39,660 bases of DNA from DASZOC01 sp035550975 (GTDB lineage: Bacteria > Actinomycetota > CADDZG01 > WHSQ01), in assembly GCA_035550975.1 (NCBI GenBank), contig DASZOC010000027.1, positions 1 to 39,660 on the forward strand, given 5' to 3'. Below the pieces are notes generated by a model. It did no database searches and was not told the DNA's origin. It was given only the letters and a program-made list of their open reading frames with translations. Of the stretch, positions 31,806 through 38,293 are shown piece after piece. How positions within the stretch are numbered: position 1 is the first letter of the stretch; each line of letters begins with the position of its first letter. A program made the translations under genes and the position numbers.

Positions 31806-33148
31806 TGGCGCGGTCGACGGTACGCGACCATGCGCTGTTCGAGGACATCGCGGTTTATTCGCATGCAGTCCTCGCGTACACCGACGACTCCGGCCACCCC
31901 GTCAACGTCGCGACGTCTTTCCGGGGCGACGAGCAACGGGGCGTGATCGTGCTCGACAACCCCGCGATCCCGCTGGCTCCGGGTCCGGGCGCGGAGGTGA
32001 ACGTGACCTTCAGCCACATCCGGCCGTACCCCAGTGTCGGCTACGACCAGCGCCGCTACGTGAGCGTGTGGGGGACCGTGTCGACTGCGAACGGGACGCT
32101 CGAGGTCACTCCTTCGCGCACCCACGGCTGGGACGAGGAGCGCATGTCGTTCTTCGAGCTGTGCGAGCGCAGCGTTCCCAGCGCGCATCGTTATCTGCGG
32201 AAGCTGAGCGCGGAGCGGGGCGAGACGGTCAAGCCGACGATGGCGCTGGGATGGCTCTTTTTCCTCGCGACCAGGGTCCCGTTCCTGACGGCGACGTTCG
32301 TCCCGGTCCTGTTGGGCGCCGTGATCGCGAGAGCGGACGGGTATTCCGCGTGGTGGCGGATGTTGCTGGCACTGATCGGTGCCTCCGCGATCCATCTCGG
32401 GTTGAACGTCGCGAACGACGTGTCGGATGCAACCAGTGGAGCCGACGACGCGAACGTGAACCCGACGATGTTCAGCGGCGGCTCGCGTGTCATCCAGTAC
32501 GGGCTCGTCTCGTTGCGCGCGATGCGGGTCACGTCGCTCGTTTGTTACGCGATCGGGATCGCGGTCGGCCTGTACCTGACCGCGCTGGCCGGTCCGCAGT
32601 TGCTGTGGATAGGGGCCGCCGGACTCTTCCTCTCTATCTTCTACACGGCCCCCCCATTGCGGCTCGTCCACCGTGGGCTCGGAGAGATCTGCGTCGCTCT
32701 CGGGTTCGGACCGATCATGGTCTTGGGGACGTACTACGTCATCGCGGAACGTCTCAGCTTCGAGGCGCTCTATGCCTCCCTACCGGTCGGTCTACTGATC
32801 ATGCTCGTCCTGTACGTCAACCAGATCCCCGATCGCCCTGCGGACGAGAAGGCAGGCAAACGGACGATCGTGGTGCGCTTGGGCCGGGAGGCGATAGTCG
32901 CTGGCTACGCGGTGTCGGTAGCGGCGGCGTACCTGCTGATCATCGCGGGTGCCGTCTTCGGCGTGATGCCGGTCGGGACGCTCGTGGCACTGGCGACGAT
33001 CCCGCTGGCGGTGCAGGTCTACCGGGGGATCGACTCGCACTACGACAGCCCCTACGAGCTGATGGGCGCGATGGGTAAGAACATCCAGCTCCACCTCTTC
33101 ACCGGCCTTGCGCTGGTCGCCGGTTACATCATCGCCATCGTCCTTTAG
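31805..33148 (+). CDS. Split-barrel domain fused to UbiA/MenA-type prenyltransferase
   Basis: The 447-residue protein has two parts. Residues 1-135 look like a degenerate FMN-type split barrel (FEDIAVYSHAVLAYTDDSGHPVNVAT, VNVTFSH, RYVSVWG). Residues 145-447 form a UbiA-family membrane prenyltransferase with about eight hydrophobic helices. Its substrate motifs are NVANDVSDATSGADD (201-215) and NQIPDRPADEKAGKRT (339-354), whose order and form are close to MenA (1,4-dihydroxy-2-naphthoate polyprenyltransferase). The ATG overlaps the preceding split-barrel stop by one base. I take it as a quinone- or isoprenoid-lipid-making enzyme; the fusion is unusual. Confidence 0.82.
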   Translation: MARSTVRDHALFEDIAVYSHAVLAYTDDSGHPVNVATSFRGDEQRGVIVLDNPAIPLAPGPGAEVNVTFSHIRPYPSVGYDQRRYVSVWGTVSTANGTLEVTPSRTHGWDEERMSFFELCERSVPSAHRYLRKLSAERGETVKPTMALGWLFFLATRVPFLTATFVPVLLGAVIARADGYSAWWRMLLALIGASAIHLGLNVANDVSDATSGADDANVNPTMFSGGSRVIQYGLVSLRAMRVTSLVCYAIGIAVGLYLTALAGPQLLWIGAAGLFLSIFYTAPPLRLVHRGLGEICVALGFGPIMVLGTYYVIAERLSFEALYASLPVGLLIMLVLYVNQIPDRPADEKAGKRTIVVRLGREAIVAGYAVSVAAAYLLIIAGAVFGVMPVGTLVALATIPLAVQVYRGIDSHYDSPYELMGAMGKNIQLHLFTGLALVAGYIIAIVL

Positions 33149-33161
33149 TAGCTTTCCGCGC

Positions 33162-33593
33162 ATGCTCATCACGCGTGCTACGCGTCACGACAAAGACGAC
33201 ATCCGCGAGCTCCTGGCGACGCGCGACTGGGGCGAAGACACGAACCTCGATGAGGGCAAAGCCTTCATCGCGAGAGACGGCAAGGTGATCGGGTGCGTCC
33301 GCATGATCGAGGTCGAGCCACAGACGGTGGTCGTGGACAACGTCCTGGTGCTCGAGGAGCGGCGCGGTGACGGCATCGGGACGCGCCTGATGCAGGCGGC
33401 GATGAACAACCAAGGCGGAAAGCTCTACCTGTGTTGTCACGAGGAACGCATCCCGTTCTACGAGCGGTTGGGTTTCTCGCTCCTAGACAACGGTTTCCAC
33501 GACGCGCCCGAACCCGTCCAGGCGTACTGGCGCAAGGTTGAGGACTACCCGACCGAGGAAGGCCACGAGCATTTCTTCATGACCGCTCGCTGA
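33162..33593 (+). CDS. GNAT-family acetyltransferase
   Basis: The 143-residue protein has the GNAT acetyl-CoA loop in LEERRGDGIGTRLMQAA and a C-terminal FYERLGFSLLD. The middle segment VDNVLVLEE is the usual beta strand before that loop. ATG 33162 lies 13 nt after the prenyltransferase stop and lacks a strong ribosome site. A CCHEE after LYL is distinctive but I cannot link it to a named subfamily. The acceptor is unknown. Confidence 0.85.
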   Translation: MLITRATRHDKDDIRELLATRDWGEDTNLDEGKAFIARDGKVIGCVRMIEVEPQTVVVDNVLVLEERRGDGIGTRLMQAAMNNQGGKLYLCCHEERIPFYERLGFSLLDNGFHDAPEPVQAYWRKVEDYPTEEGHEHFFMTAR

Positions 33594-33627
33594 ACGCGCC
33601 CTCGCGTGATGCTTTCGAGCGTTCGAG

Positions 33628-34227
33628 TTACGCGCAGCTTGGCCAGCGGCTGGCTTGGCCCGCTGCGATCAACCGGGCCGCGGTACGTGCTTGCGCGGTC
33701 GGGTCGTAGATCGACCCGTAGCCGTACGCGGCCCACGTTCCCTGGTCGAACTGGAACAGCCCGTAGTAGCCGGCGGGGTTATGAGCCTGTGGGTTCAACC
33801 CCGACTCGCACGATGCGATCGCTACGAGGTACGCGCCGTCGAGGCCGAACTCGGCTGCCGCGGCGTAGATGATCTCGCTGATAGAGCCCGACGGCGGGAC
33901 GTAGGCAACCTCTGGTTCTGCCTCGACCTCTGCCTCGGGCTCCTCGGTAGGCGTTGGCTCGGGCGTCGGCCGCGTCTTGAACGATGCGGTCCTGAATCGC
34001 ATCACCGACGCCGCGCTCTCCGTCGTCTCGATGCCGCCGACGACCTTGTCCTCGGTGAAGCTCGACAGCAGCCGCGTTCCCATCGTGACGCCCGTCTCCG
34101 CGAACGGGATCCCCGCCAGGGCGCCGGCGACGCACGTGATCCACAGACCCACGACCACCCGACGCATCTGCTGCCTGCGAGCGTCCGCGCGGCGACGCCA
34201 CGCGGCAACATCCGATCGAAAACCCAA
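33628..34227 (-). CDS. Membrane-anchored lysozyme-like (transglycosylase/Rpf-type) protein
   Basis: The 199 residues run from a basic, cytosolic N-terminus through one membrane segment (24-41) and a Pro/Glu-rich spacer (86-112) to a small lysozyme-like domain. Glu141 in IASCESGLNPQAHN is the likely catalytic acid, followed by GYYGLFQFDQGTW, as in Rpf and soluble lytic transglycosylases. The domain is compact, like resuscitation-promoting factors. TTG 34227 is backed by GGGAGG about six bases upstream. It lies alone between convergent GNAT and divergent gmd. It probably cleaves peptidoglycan outside the membrane. Confidence 0.85.
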   Translation of the reverse strand: MGFRSDVAAWRRRADARRQQMRRVVVGLWITCVAGALAGIPFAETGVTMGTRLLSSFTEDKVVGGIETTESAASVMRFRTASFKTRPTPEPTPTEEPEAEVEAEPEVAYVPPSGSISEIIYAAAAEFGLDGAYLVAIASCESGLNPQAHNPAGYYGLFQFDQGTWAAYGYGSIYDPTAQARTAARLIAAGQASRWPSCA

Positions 34228-34312
34228 GAGAACCTCCCAGTTCTGCGCCGCTTTCTAGCACGCTCGGAGTTCCCGCGCCCGAGCGCGCCGTGCCGGCATC
34301 CCGCTTCCGCTT

Positions 34313-34330
34313 ACATCTGCAAGCAGATGT
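34313..34330. promoter_or_regulatory. Perfect 8-2-8 palindrome between the lysozyme-like gene and gmd
   Basis: ACATCTGC, AA, GCAGATGT is a perfect inverted repeat in the 224-bp divergent intergenic region, 86 bp before the lysozyme-like start and 122 bp before gmd. It has no T-run on either side, so a protein-binding site is likelier than a terminator. No known regulator motif is assigned. Confidence 0.5.
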
Positions 34331-34451
34331 GAAAGGGAGCACAAGCCCCCTCTCCGGCCCGTCCACCAGGTTTGGGTGGGGGCCACGATCCGTTCCGAGC
34401 CTAGATTTCGCTCCCGGAGTGGTGAATCCTGCCGCACCGTATCCTGTCGGG

Positions 34452-35468
34452 ATGAAACGCGCGCTGATCACGGGCGTCACCGGGCAGGACGGCTCCTACC
34501 TGGCCGAGCTGCTGCTGGACAAGGGCTACGAGGTCCACGGCCTGGTGCGCCGGGCGTCGACCTTCAACACGAGGCGCCTTGACAGGATCTACCAGGACCC
34601 CCACGAGGCGAAGGTCCGCTTCCTCCTCCACTACGGGGACCTATCCGACTCCGGCGCCCTCGTCAACCTGATCCGGGACCTCCAACCCGACGAGATCTAC
34701 CACCTGGGTGCGCAGAGCCACGTCATGGTCAGCTTCGATATCCCCGAGTTCACCGGCGAGACGACCGGGATGGGGACGGTCCGGATCCTCGAGGCGATCC
34801 GAGCCTCGAAGGTAAAGACCCGCTTCTACCAGGCGTCCTCCTCCGAGATGTACGGGGCCGCGGCGCCCCCCCAGAACGAGACGACGAACTTCCACCCGCG
34901 CAGCCCCTACGGGGTCGCGAAGCTGTTCGCTTACTGGGCGACGGTCAACTACCGCGAAGCCCACGACGTCTTCGCGGCGAACGGGATCCTCTTCAACCAC
35001 GAAAGCCCGCGCCGCGGGGAGACGTTCGTGACCCGCAAGATCACGCGGGCGGTAGCCCGGATCGCCGCGGGGCTGCAGGACAAGCTGTATCTCGGCAACC
35101 TGGACGCGAAGCGTGACTGGGGGTACGCGCCGGAGTACGTCGAAGCGATGTGGCTCATCCTGCAGCAGGACCAGCCGGACGACTTCGTCATCGGAACCGG
35201 CGAGGCGCATACCCCCCGGGAGTTCGCGCAGCTCGCGTTCGCGCACGTCGATCTCGACTGGGAGCGGTACGTGGAGGTCGACCCCAAGTACTACCGGCCG
35301 GCGGAGGTCGACTACCTACTCGCCGACGCGACGAAGGCGAGGGAAGTGCTCGGGTGGCAGCCGAAGACGACGTTCCCGGAGCTGGTGAAGATGATGGTTG
35401 ATGCTGATGTCCAACTGCTGAACGAGGAGTTGTCTGGGAAGCTTGTGAGGCAGGACGCCGACCATTAG
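34452..35468 (+). CDS. gmd: GDP-mannose 4,6-dehydratase
   Basis: Gmd converts GDP-mannose to GDP-4-keto-6-deoxymannose, the precursor of GDP-fucose, GDP-rhamnose and related sugars. The 338 residues include the Rossmann motif GVTGQDG, the catalytic SSSEMYG and YGVAK (Tyr/Lys), and the family-specific FNHESPRRGETFVTRKI. DYLLADATKAREVLGWQPKTTF ends the fold. ATG 34452 is the family start; the frame is open further upstream but without relevant sequence. A TATCCT 6-7 nt before the start suggests a leaderless transcript. No GDP-fucose synthase follows in the window. Confidence 0.95.
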   Translation: MKRALITGVTGQDGSYLAELLLDKGYEVHGLVRRASTFNTRRLDRIYQDPHEAKVRFLLHYGDLSDSGALVNLIRDLQPDEIYHLGAQSHVMVSFDIPEFTGETTGMGTVRILEAIRASKVKTRFYQASSSEMYGAAAPPQNETTNFHPRSPYGVAKLFAYWATVNYREAHDVFAANGILFNHESPRRGETFVTRKITRAVARIAAGLQDKLYLGNLDAKRDWGYAPEYVEAMWLILQQDQPDDFVIGTGEAHTPREFAQLAFAHVDLDWERYVEVDPKYYRPAEVDYLLADATKAREVLGWQPKTTFPELVKMMVDADVQLLNEELSGKLVRQDADH

Positions 35469-35507
35469 CTTCAACCTGAAGCGCAGGATGCGACCGGAAG
35501 GGGAGCA

Positions 35508-36668
35508 GTGGAGATAGAGATAGGTATCGGAAAGTCCGGTCGACGGGCCTACGGCTTCGACGACATAGCGATCGTCCCGTCCCGTCGTACGAGGGACCCC
35601 GACGACGTCGACATCTCGTGGGAGATCGACGCCTTCAAGTTCGACCTGCCCCTGATGGCCTCGGCCATGGACGGCGTCGCATCCACCCGTTCCGCGATAG
35701 AGATAGGCCGTCTTGGTGGGGTCGCGGTGCTGAACCTAGAAGGCTTGCAGACCCGCTACGAGGACCCGGACTCGGTCCTGGCCGAGATCGCCGAGCTCGC
35801 AGACGACGAGGCGACGGTTCGGATGCAGCAGCTCTACCAGGAAGACGTCAAGGAAGAGCTGATCTACAAGCGGATCCGCGAGATCAAGGAAGCCGGCGTC
35901 GTCGCGGCAGCGTCGCTGACGCCGCAGAAGGTCGAGCGCTATCACAAGCTTGCGCTCGAGGCCGAGCTCGACATCCTCGTGATCCAGGGGACCGTCGTAT
36001 CGGCCGAGCATGTTTCGACGCAGCACGAACCCTTGAACCTCAAGCGGTTCATCTCGACCTACGAGATCCCGGTCATCGTCGGAGGGTGCGCCTCGTACTC
36101 GACCGCTTTGCACCTGATGCGAACCGGAGCCATGGGTGTCCTCGTCGGCGTCGGTCCGGGGGCCGCGTGCACGACGCGCGGTGTCCTCGGCGTCGGGGTC
36201 CCGCAGGCGACCGCAATCGCGGACGCCGCGGGGGCGCGCATCCGTCACCTGGACGAGACGGGTCGCTACTGTCACGTGATCGCGGACGGCGGGATGCGAA
36301 CCGGGGGAGACATCGCCAAAGCGATCGCCTGTGGCGCGGACGCGGTGATGATCGGTTCGCCCCTGGCAGCGGCCGAGGAAGCGCCCGGACACGGGTACCA
36401 CTGGGGCATGGCCACGTTCCACCCCACGTTGCCGCGGGGAGCACGGGTGAAGACGTCGACGTTGGGGACGCTCGAAGAGGTCCTGATCGGCCCGGCGCAC
36501 GAGAACGACGGGCGGCTCAACCTGTTCGGCGCGCTGCGGACCAGCCTTGCAACGTGCGGCTACGCGAACATCAAGGAGTTCCAGAAGGCCGAGGTCATGG
36601 TCGCCCCCGCGCTGAAGACAGAAGGAAAGGCGCTCCAGACCGCGCAGCGCCTGGGCATGGGACGCTAG
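35508..36668 (+). CDS. guaB3: GuaB3-family IMP dehydrogenase-related protein
   Basis: The 386-residue (beta/alpha)8 protein is of the GuaB3 class: an IMPDH/GMPR-type barrel without the CBS regulatory domain, typical of actinobacteria and cyanobacteria. The loop cysteine is Cys221 in GVGPGAACTTRG, which forms the covalent intermediate in IMPDH. IADGGMRTGGDIAKAIACGADAVMIG is the phosphate-binding region (36276-36353). GTG 35508 has GGAAGGGGAG upstream. A small hairpin (GCTTCA/TGAAGC, 35468-35482) lies between gmd and this gene. Immediately after it begins the non-coding region at the right of the window. Confidence 0.93.
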   Translation: MEIEIGIGKSGRRAYGFDDIAIVPSRRTRDPDDVDISWEIDAFKFDLPLMASAMDGVASTRSAIEIGRLGGVAVLNLEGLQTRYEDPDSVLAEIAELADDEATVRMQQLYQEDVKEELIYKRIREIKEAGVVAAASLTPQKVERYHKLALEAELDILVIQGTVVSAEHVSTQHEPLNLKRFISTYEIPVIVGGCASYSTALHLMRTGAMGVLVGVGPGAACTTRGVLGVGVPQATAIADAAGARIRHLDETGRYCHVIADGGMRTGGDIAKAIACGADAVMIGSPLAAAEEAPGHGYHWGMATFHPTLPRGARVKTSTLGTLEEVLIGPAHENDGRLNLFGALRTSLATCGYANIKEFQKAEVMVAPALKTEGKALQTAQRLGMGR

Positions 36669-36693
36669 GCCGAAGAAGCTCGGTAACTATCCC

Positions 36694-36732
36694 TTGACGG
36701 TAGGGAACGAGGTGAACTACATTCGTGTAGTT
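36694..36732 (+). promoter_or_regulatory. Promoter with overlapping hairpin/operator
   Basis: TTGACG (36694-36699), 18 nt, TACATT (36718-36723) makes a good vegetative promoter 26 nt after guaB3. AACTACA-TTCG-TGTAGTT (36715-36732) is a perfect 7-bp inverted repeat over the -10 and expected start region. It could be an operator or, if transcription starts earlier, an RNA hairpin with a UUCG tetraloop. Confidence 0.6.
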
Positions 36733-36852
36733 ATCAATCCGTAGAGAGATTCCCCGCGACGGAAGGCGCGGTGGTCAAAGTTGGGATCGGAGTTCGTGCC
36801 AGCAAGACGGGGCTCCGACAACCCCGACGCCATGTAGAGGGTGGGGTATTGC

Positions 36853-36981
36853 ATGGCTTCAGGTTGTCGTAGCGCGGTCGAGCTGGCTTTTGTCGTTTTA
36901 GGGGGCTGTTCGCAATTAAATGTGGCTGAAAACGGCTCTGTTAAGCGGTTTCGTCGGATAGACGCGCACTCGTCCAGATAA
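36853..36981 (+). CDS. Possible 42-residue lipoprotein-like small ORF
   Basis: ATG 36853 has a G-rich ribosome-site-like tract (GAGGGTGGGG) six bases upstream. The peptide has a hydrophobic stretch ending VVLGGCSQ, a lipobox-like pattern, then a basic tail. A Glu inside the hydrophobic stretch and the location inside a structured RNA argue against it. I cannot decide between a small gene and chance. Confidence 0.2.
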   Translation: MASGCRSAVELAFVVLGGCSQLNVAENGSVKRFRRIDAHSSR

Positions 36982-37038
36982 TCGGCTTAGGTCCCTGTCG
37001 GAGCGGGCTTCGCTCCACAGGAAGTGGTGAGAGACAGA

Positions 37039-37226
37039 GGAGGTGGTGTGGCTCAACTAGATCAGCGGGTGGTCGTCCTCGTGCTCTAGGTGGCGACTGC
37101 CCACGCGCAGCGGCCCCTGGGAACCCGAGCCTAGCCGGAACCCCAAGGGCCACCATTGTGGGGGTAGCAGGTTCGCCGGGGCTCCCTTAGACCGGGCCAC
37201 GACGGGTTCAACTCCCGTTACCTCCA
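37039..37226 (+). ncRNA. tRNA-like closed RNA domain (acceptor + T-arm) with internal hairpins
   Basis: GGAGGTG (37039-37045) pairs with TACCTCC (37219-37225) as a 7-bp acceptor-like stem with one G-U. Two bases later GTGGCTC (37048-37054) pairs with GGGCCAC (37194-37200), 7 bp with one G-U. Then ACGGG-TTCAACT-CCCGT (37202-37218) is a perfect T-arm whose loop fits TTCRANY. This is the tRNA/tmRNA topology, with two long hairpins in place of D and anticodon arms. The 3' end reads ACTA rather than CCA. At 188 nt it is too short for a classic tmRNA and I find no ALAA-type tag. The 5' acceptor strand also looks like a strong ribosome site. Confidence 0.5.
37048..37089 (+). CDS. Possible 13-codon leader peptide (Val/Leu-rich)
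   Basis: GTG 37048 sits just behind AGGAGGTG, a perfect anti-16S sequence, and opens a 13-codon frame ending RVVVLVL then TAG. Valine/leucine runs like this are seen in attenuator leaders of branched-chain amino-acid operons, but no such operon follows. The ribosome site is also the 5' strand of the acceptor-like stem, so its use and that helix would exclude each other. Confidence 0.25.
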   Translation: MAQLDQRVVVLVL

Positions 37227-37450
37227 CTAACCACACTAGCAGTCAGGAGGGCGAAACCAGAATGTTTTGTAGAGGCGAAATCCAAGTCGCGAGGTGCCGC
37301 GAGGTGGTAAAATCGCAGGTCAAAGCACATGAATGTGATTCGCTCGGCACCGGAACTATTCAAGGGGCGCTGGCGTTATACCGAAGGAGAGGTAACCGCA
37401 CAGACGAATTGACAGACTCTGAGCGGGGCCGTACTTTCCCACTCAATCAT

Positions 37451-37492
37451 CCCCGCCGTTCGCCCTCGGGCGAACTGGCGGGGTTTGTTTTT
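37451..37492 (+). terminator. Strong intrinsic terminator
   Basis: A 14-bp stem (CCCCGCC GTTCGCC / GGCGAAC GGCGGGG, one bulged T at 37476) closes a CTCG loop and is followed by TTTGTTTTT. It ends the non-coding unit just before the NYN gene, which then needs readthrough or its own promoter. Confidence 0.92.
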
Positions 37493-37502
37493 GGGGGGCG
37501 TT

Positions 37503-38138
37503 GTGCCGACTGAGAAGCCACGTCGTGTCTGGGTAATGATCGACGCCCAGAACTGTTATCGCGACGCCCGAAGGGCGTTCCACCAGGAGACAGACCCGTC
37601 TTCGTTCGGGCAGGTCGATCCTTGGAAACTTGGTCAGCTCGTCGCGTCTCGCGGCGCTGAGAACGATACGAAACCGAGGGAACTTGAAGTTGTCCGCTAC
37701 TACACCGGTATGCCGTCCTCGGCCAAACAGCCAAAGGCATACGGGGCCCATCTGAAGCAGCGGGCGGCGCACCTCGCCAGCGGTGTTGAGGTTAGGCCGA
37801 GGCCGCTTCGTTATCCAGCCGATTGGCCGAAGTTGCCCGCTCAAGAAAAAGGTATCGATGTTGCGCTCGCGGTTGATCTTGTCTTCGGCGCAGCGCGGCG
37901 ACTTTACGACGTCGGCGTGGTCGTATCGACGGATACGGACCTCGTTCCAGCGCTAGAAGCGGTTTGCGAACTACAGCGAGCTTGGGGTACTCCGACCATA
38001 GAGGTCGTTTCGTGGGGCCCTACTAGGAAACGGCTTCGCGTTGACGGATACTCGGTGTGGTGCCACTGGTTGGACAAGGATGACTACGAGAGTGTTCGTG
38101 ACAACTCGATCTACGTGTCCAAGGAGGGTCGCAAGTGA
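37503..38138 (+). CDS. NYN-domain (PIN-like) nuclease, LabA/DUF88 type
   Basis: The 211-residue protein has the NYN-domain arrangement of acidic residues that bind metal in PIN-like RNases. These are Asp14 and Asn17 in MIDAQN, Asp119 and Asp125 in KGIDVALAVDLVF, and Asp144/Asp146 in VSTDTDLVPAL. The GTG at 37503 lies 10 nt after the terminator, with GGGGGGCG as a plausible ribosome site. Codon choice is visibly more AT-rich than in the core genes to the left, suggesting transfer. Its stop overlaps the next small gene as GTGA. NYN proteins process or degrade RNA; the RNA unit directly upstream is an obvious candidate partner, by position only. Confidence 0.87.
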   Translation: MPTEKPRRVWVMIDAQNCYRDARRAFHQETDPSSFGQVDPWKLGQLVASRGAENDTKPRELEVVRYYTGMPSSAKQPKAYGAHLKQRAAHLASGVEVRPRPLRYPADWPKLPAQEKGIDVALAVDLVFGAARRLYDVGVVVSTDTDLVPALEAVCELQRAWGTPTIEVVSWGPTRKRLRVDGYSVWCHWLDKDDYESVRDNSIYVSKEGRK

Positions 38139-38293
38139 GCGACAAGGAAAACGAGGTGACTACGGACGAGTATCGGCGTGAGGACTTCCTGTCGGACCTT
38201 AAGAAAGCGACTCGTCGGCTAGACGAAAGCCGAACCGATCAACCGTCCGAGGACGATCAACGTTCTCAAGAAGACCAAGGAACATCGGCTTAG
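38135..38293 (+). CDS. 52-residue charged protein following the NYN gene
   Basis: GTG 38135 overlaps the NYN stop (GTGA) and opens 52 codons with no hydrophobic segment. YRREDFLSDLKKATRRLDES is followed by a Ser/Asp/Glu/Gln-rich tail. Small proteins with an FLxDLxKATR motif accompany NYN and similar genes on actinobacterial mobile DNA, as far as I recall. The last 95 nt overlap the convergent transposase gene. It may be a partner or regulator of the nuclease; this rests on coupling alone. Confidence 0.6.
   Translation: MSDKENEVTTDEYRREDFLSDLKKATRRLDESRTDQPSEDDQRSQEDQGTSA

Larger units (their letters stand above)
36730..37492 (+). ncRNA. Candidate large structured non-coding RNA
   Basis: About 760 nt between the promoter at 36694 and the terminator at 37451 hold no frame with convincing coding character, but many strong helices. 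Examples are TCGGAG/CTCCGA and CGGGG/CCCCG (36787-36824), an 11-bp stem with one bulge at 36994-37021 (CCTGT..ACAGG enclosing GGAGCG/CGCTCC), GGGTGGTCG/CGACTGCCC (37067-37103), GGCCC..GGGCC with one mismatch (about 37111-37151), the tRNA-like domain at 37039-37226, and GGTGCC..GGCACC (37293-37351). I do not recognise tmRNA, RNase P RNA, SRP RNA or 6S RNA. It may be one RNA or several. A NYN-nuclease gene starts 10 nt past the terminator. Confidence 0.45.

Noticed and set aside
36941..37156. 71-codon open frame on the - strand in the RNA region
   Set aside because: Pro/Arg-rich chance translation of the structured region, with no start signals.
37202..37226. Attachment-site duplication of a tRNA or tmRNA 3' end
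   Set aside because: The T-arm/acceptor sequence would be a typical integration site, but no second copy and no integrase gene is visible inside the window.
36850..37229. Classic one-piece tmRNA (ssrA) ending at 37226
   Set aside because: The T-arm and 3' acceptor strand fit, but no 5' end with the GGxTTCGAC D-loop lies 350-420 nt upstream, and no tag frame ending in ALAA-like residues was found.
36730..37440. RNase P RNA, SRP RNA or a group I intron
   Set aside because: The GAGGAAAGTCC and ACAGAA..CGGCTTA elements of RNase P, the GGAAGG-type SRP tip and group I P/Q/R/S elements could not be found.
37262..37513. 83-codon open frame across the terminator
   Set aside because: It runs straight through the terminator hairpin, lacks a ribosome site and shows no protein-like composition.
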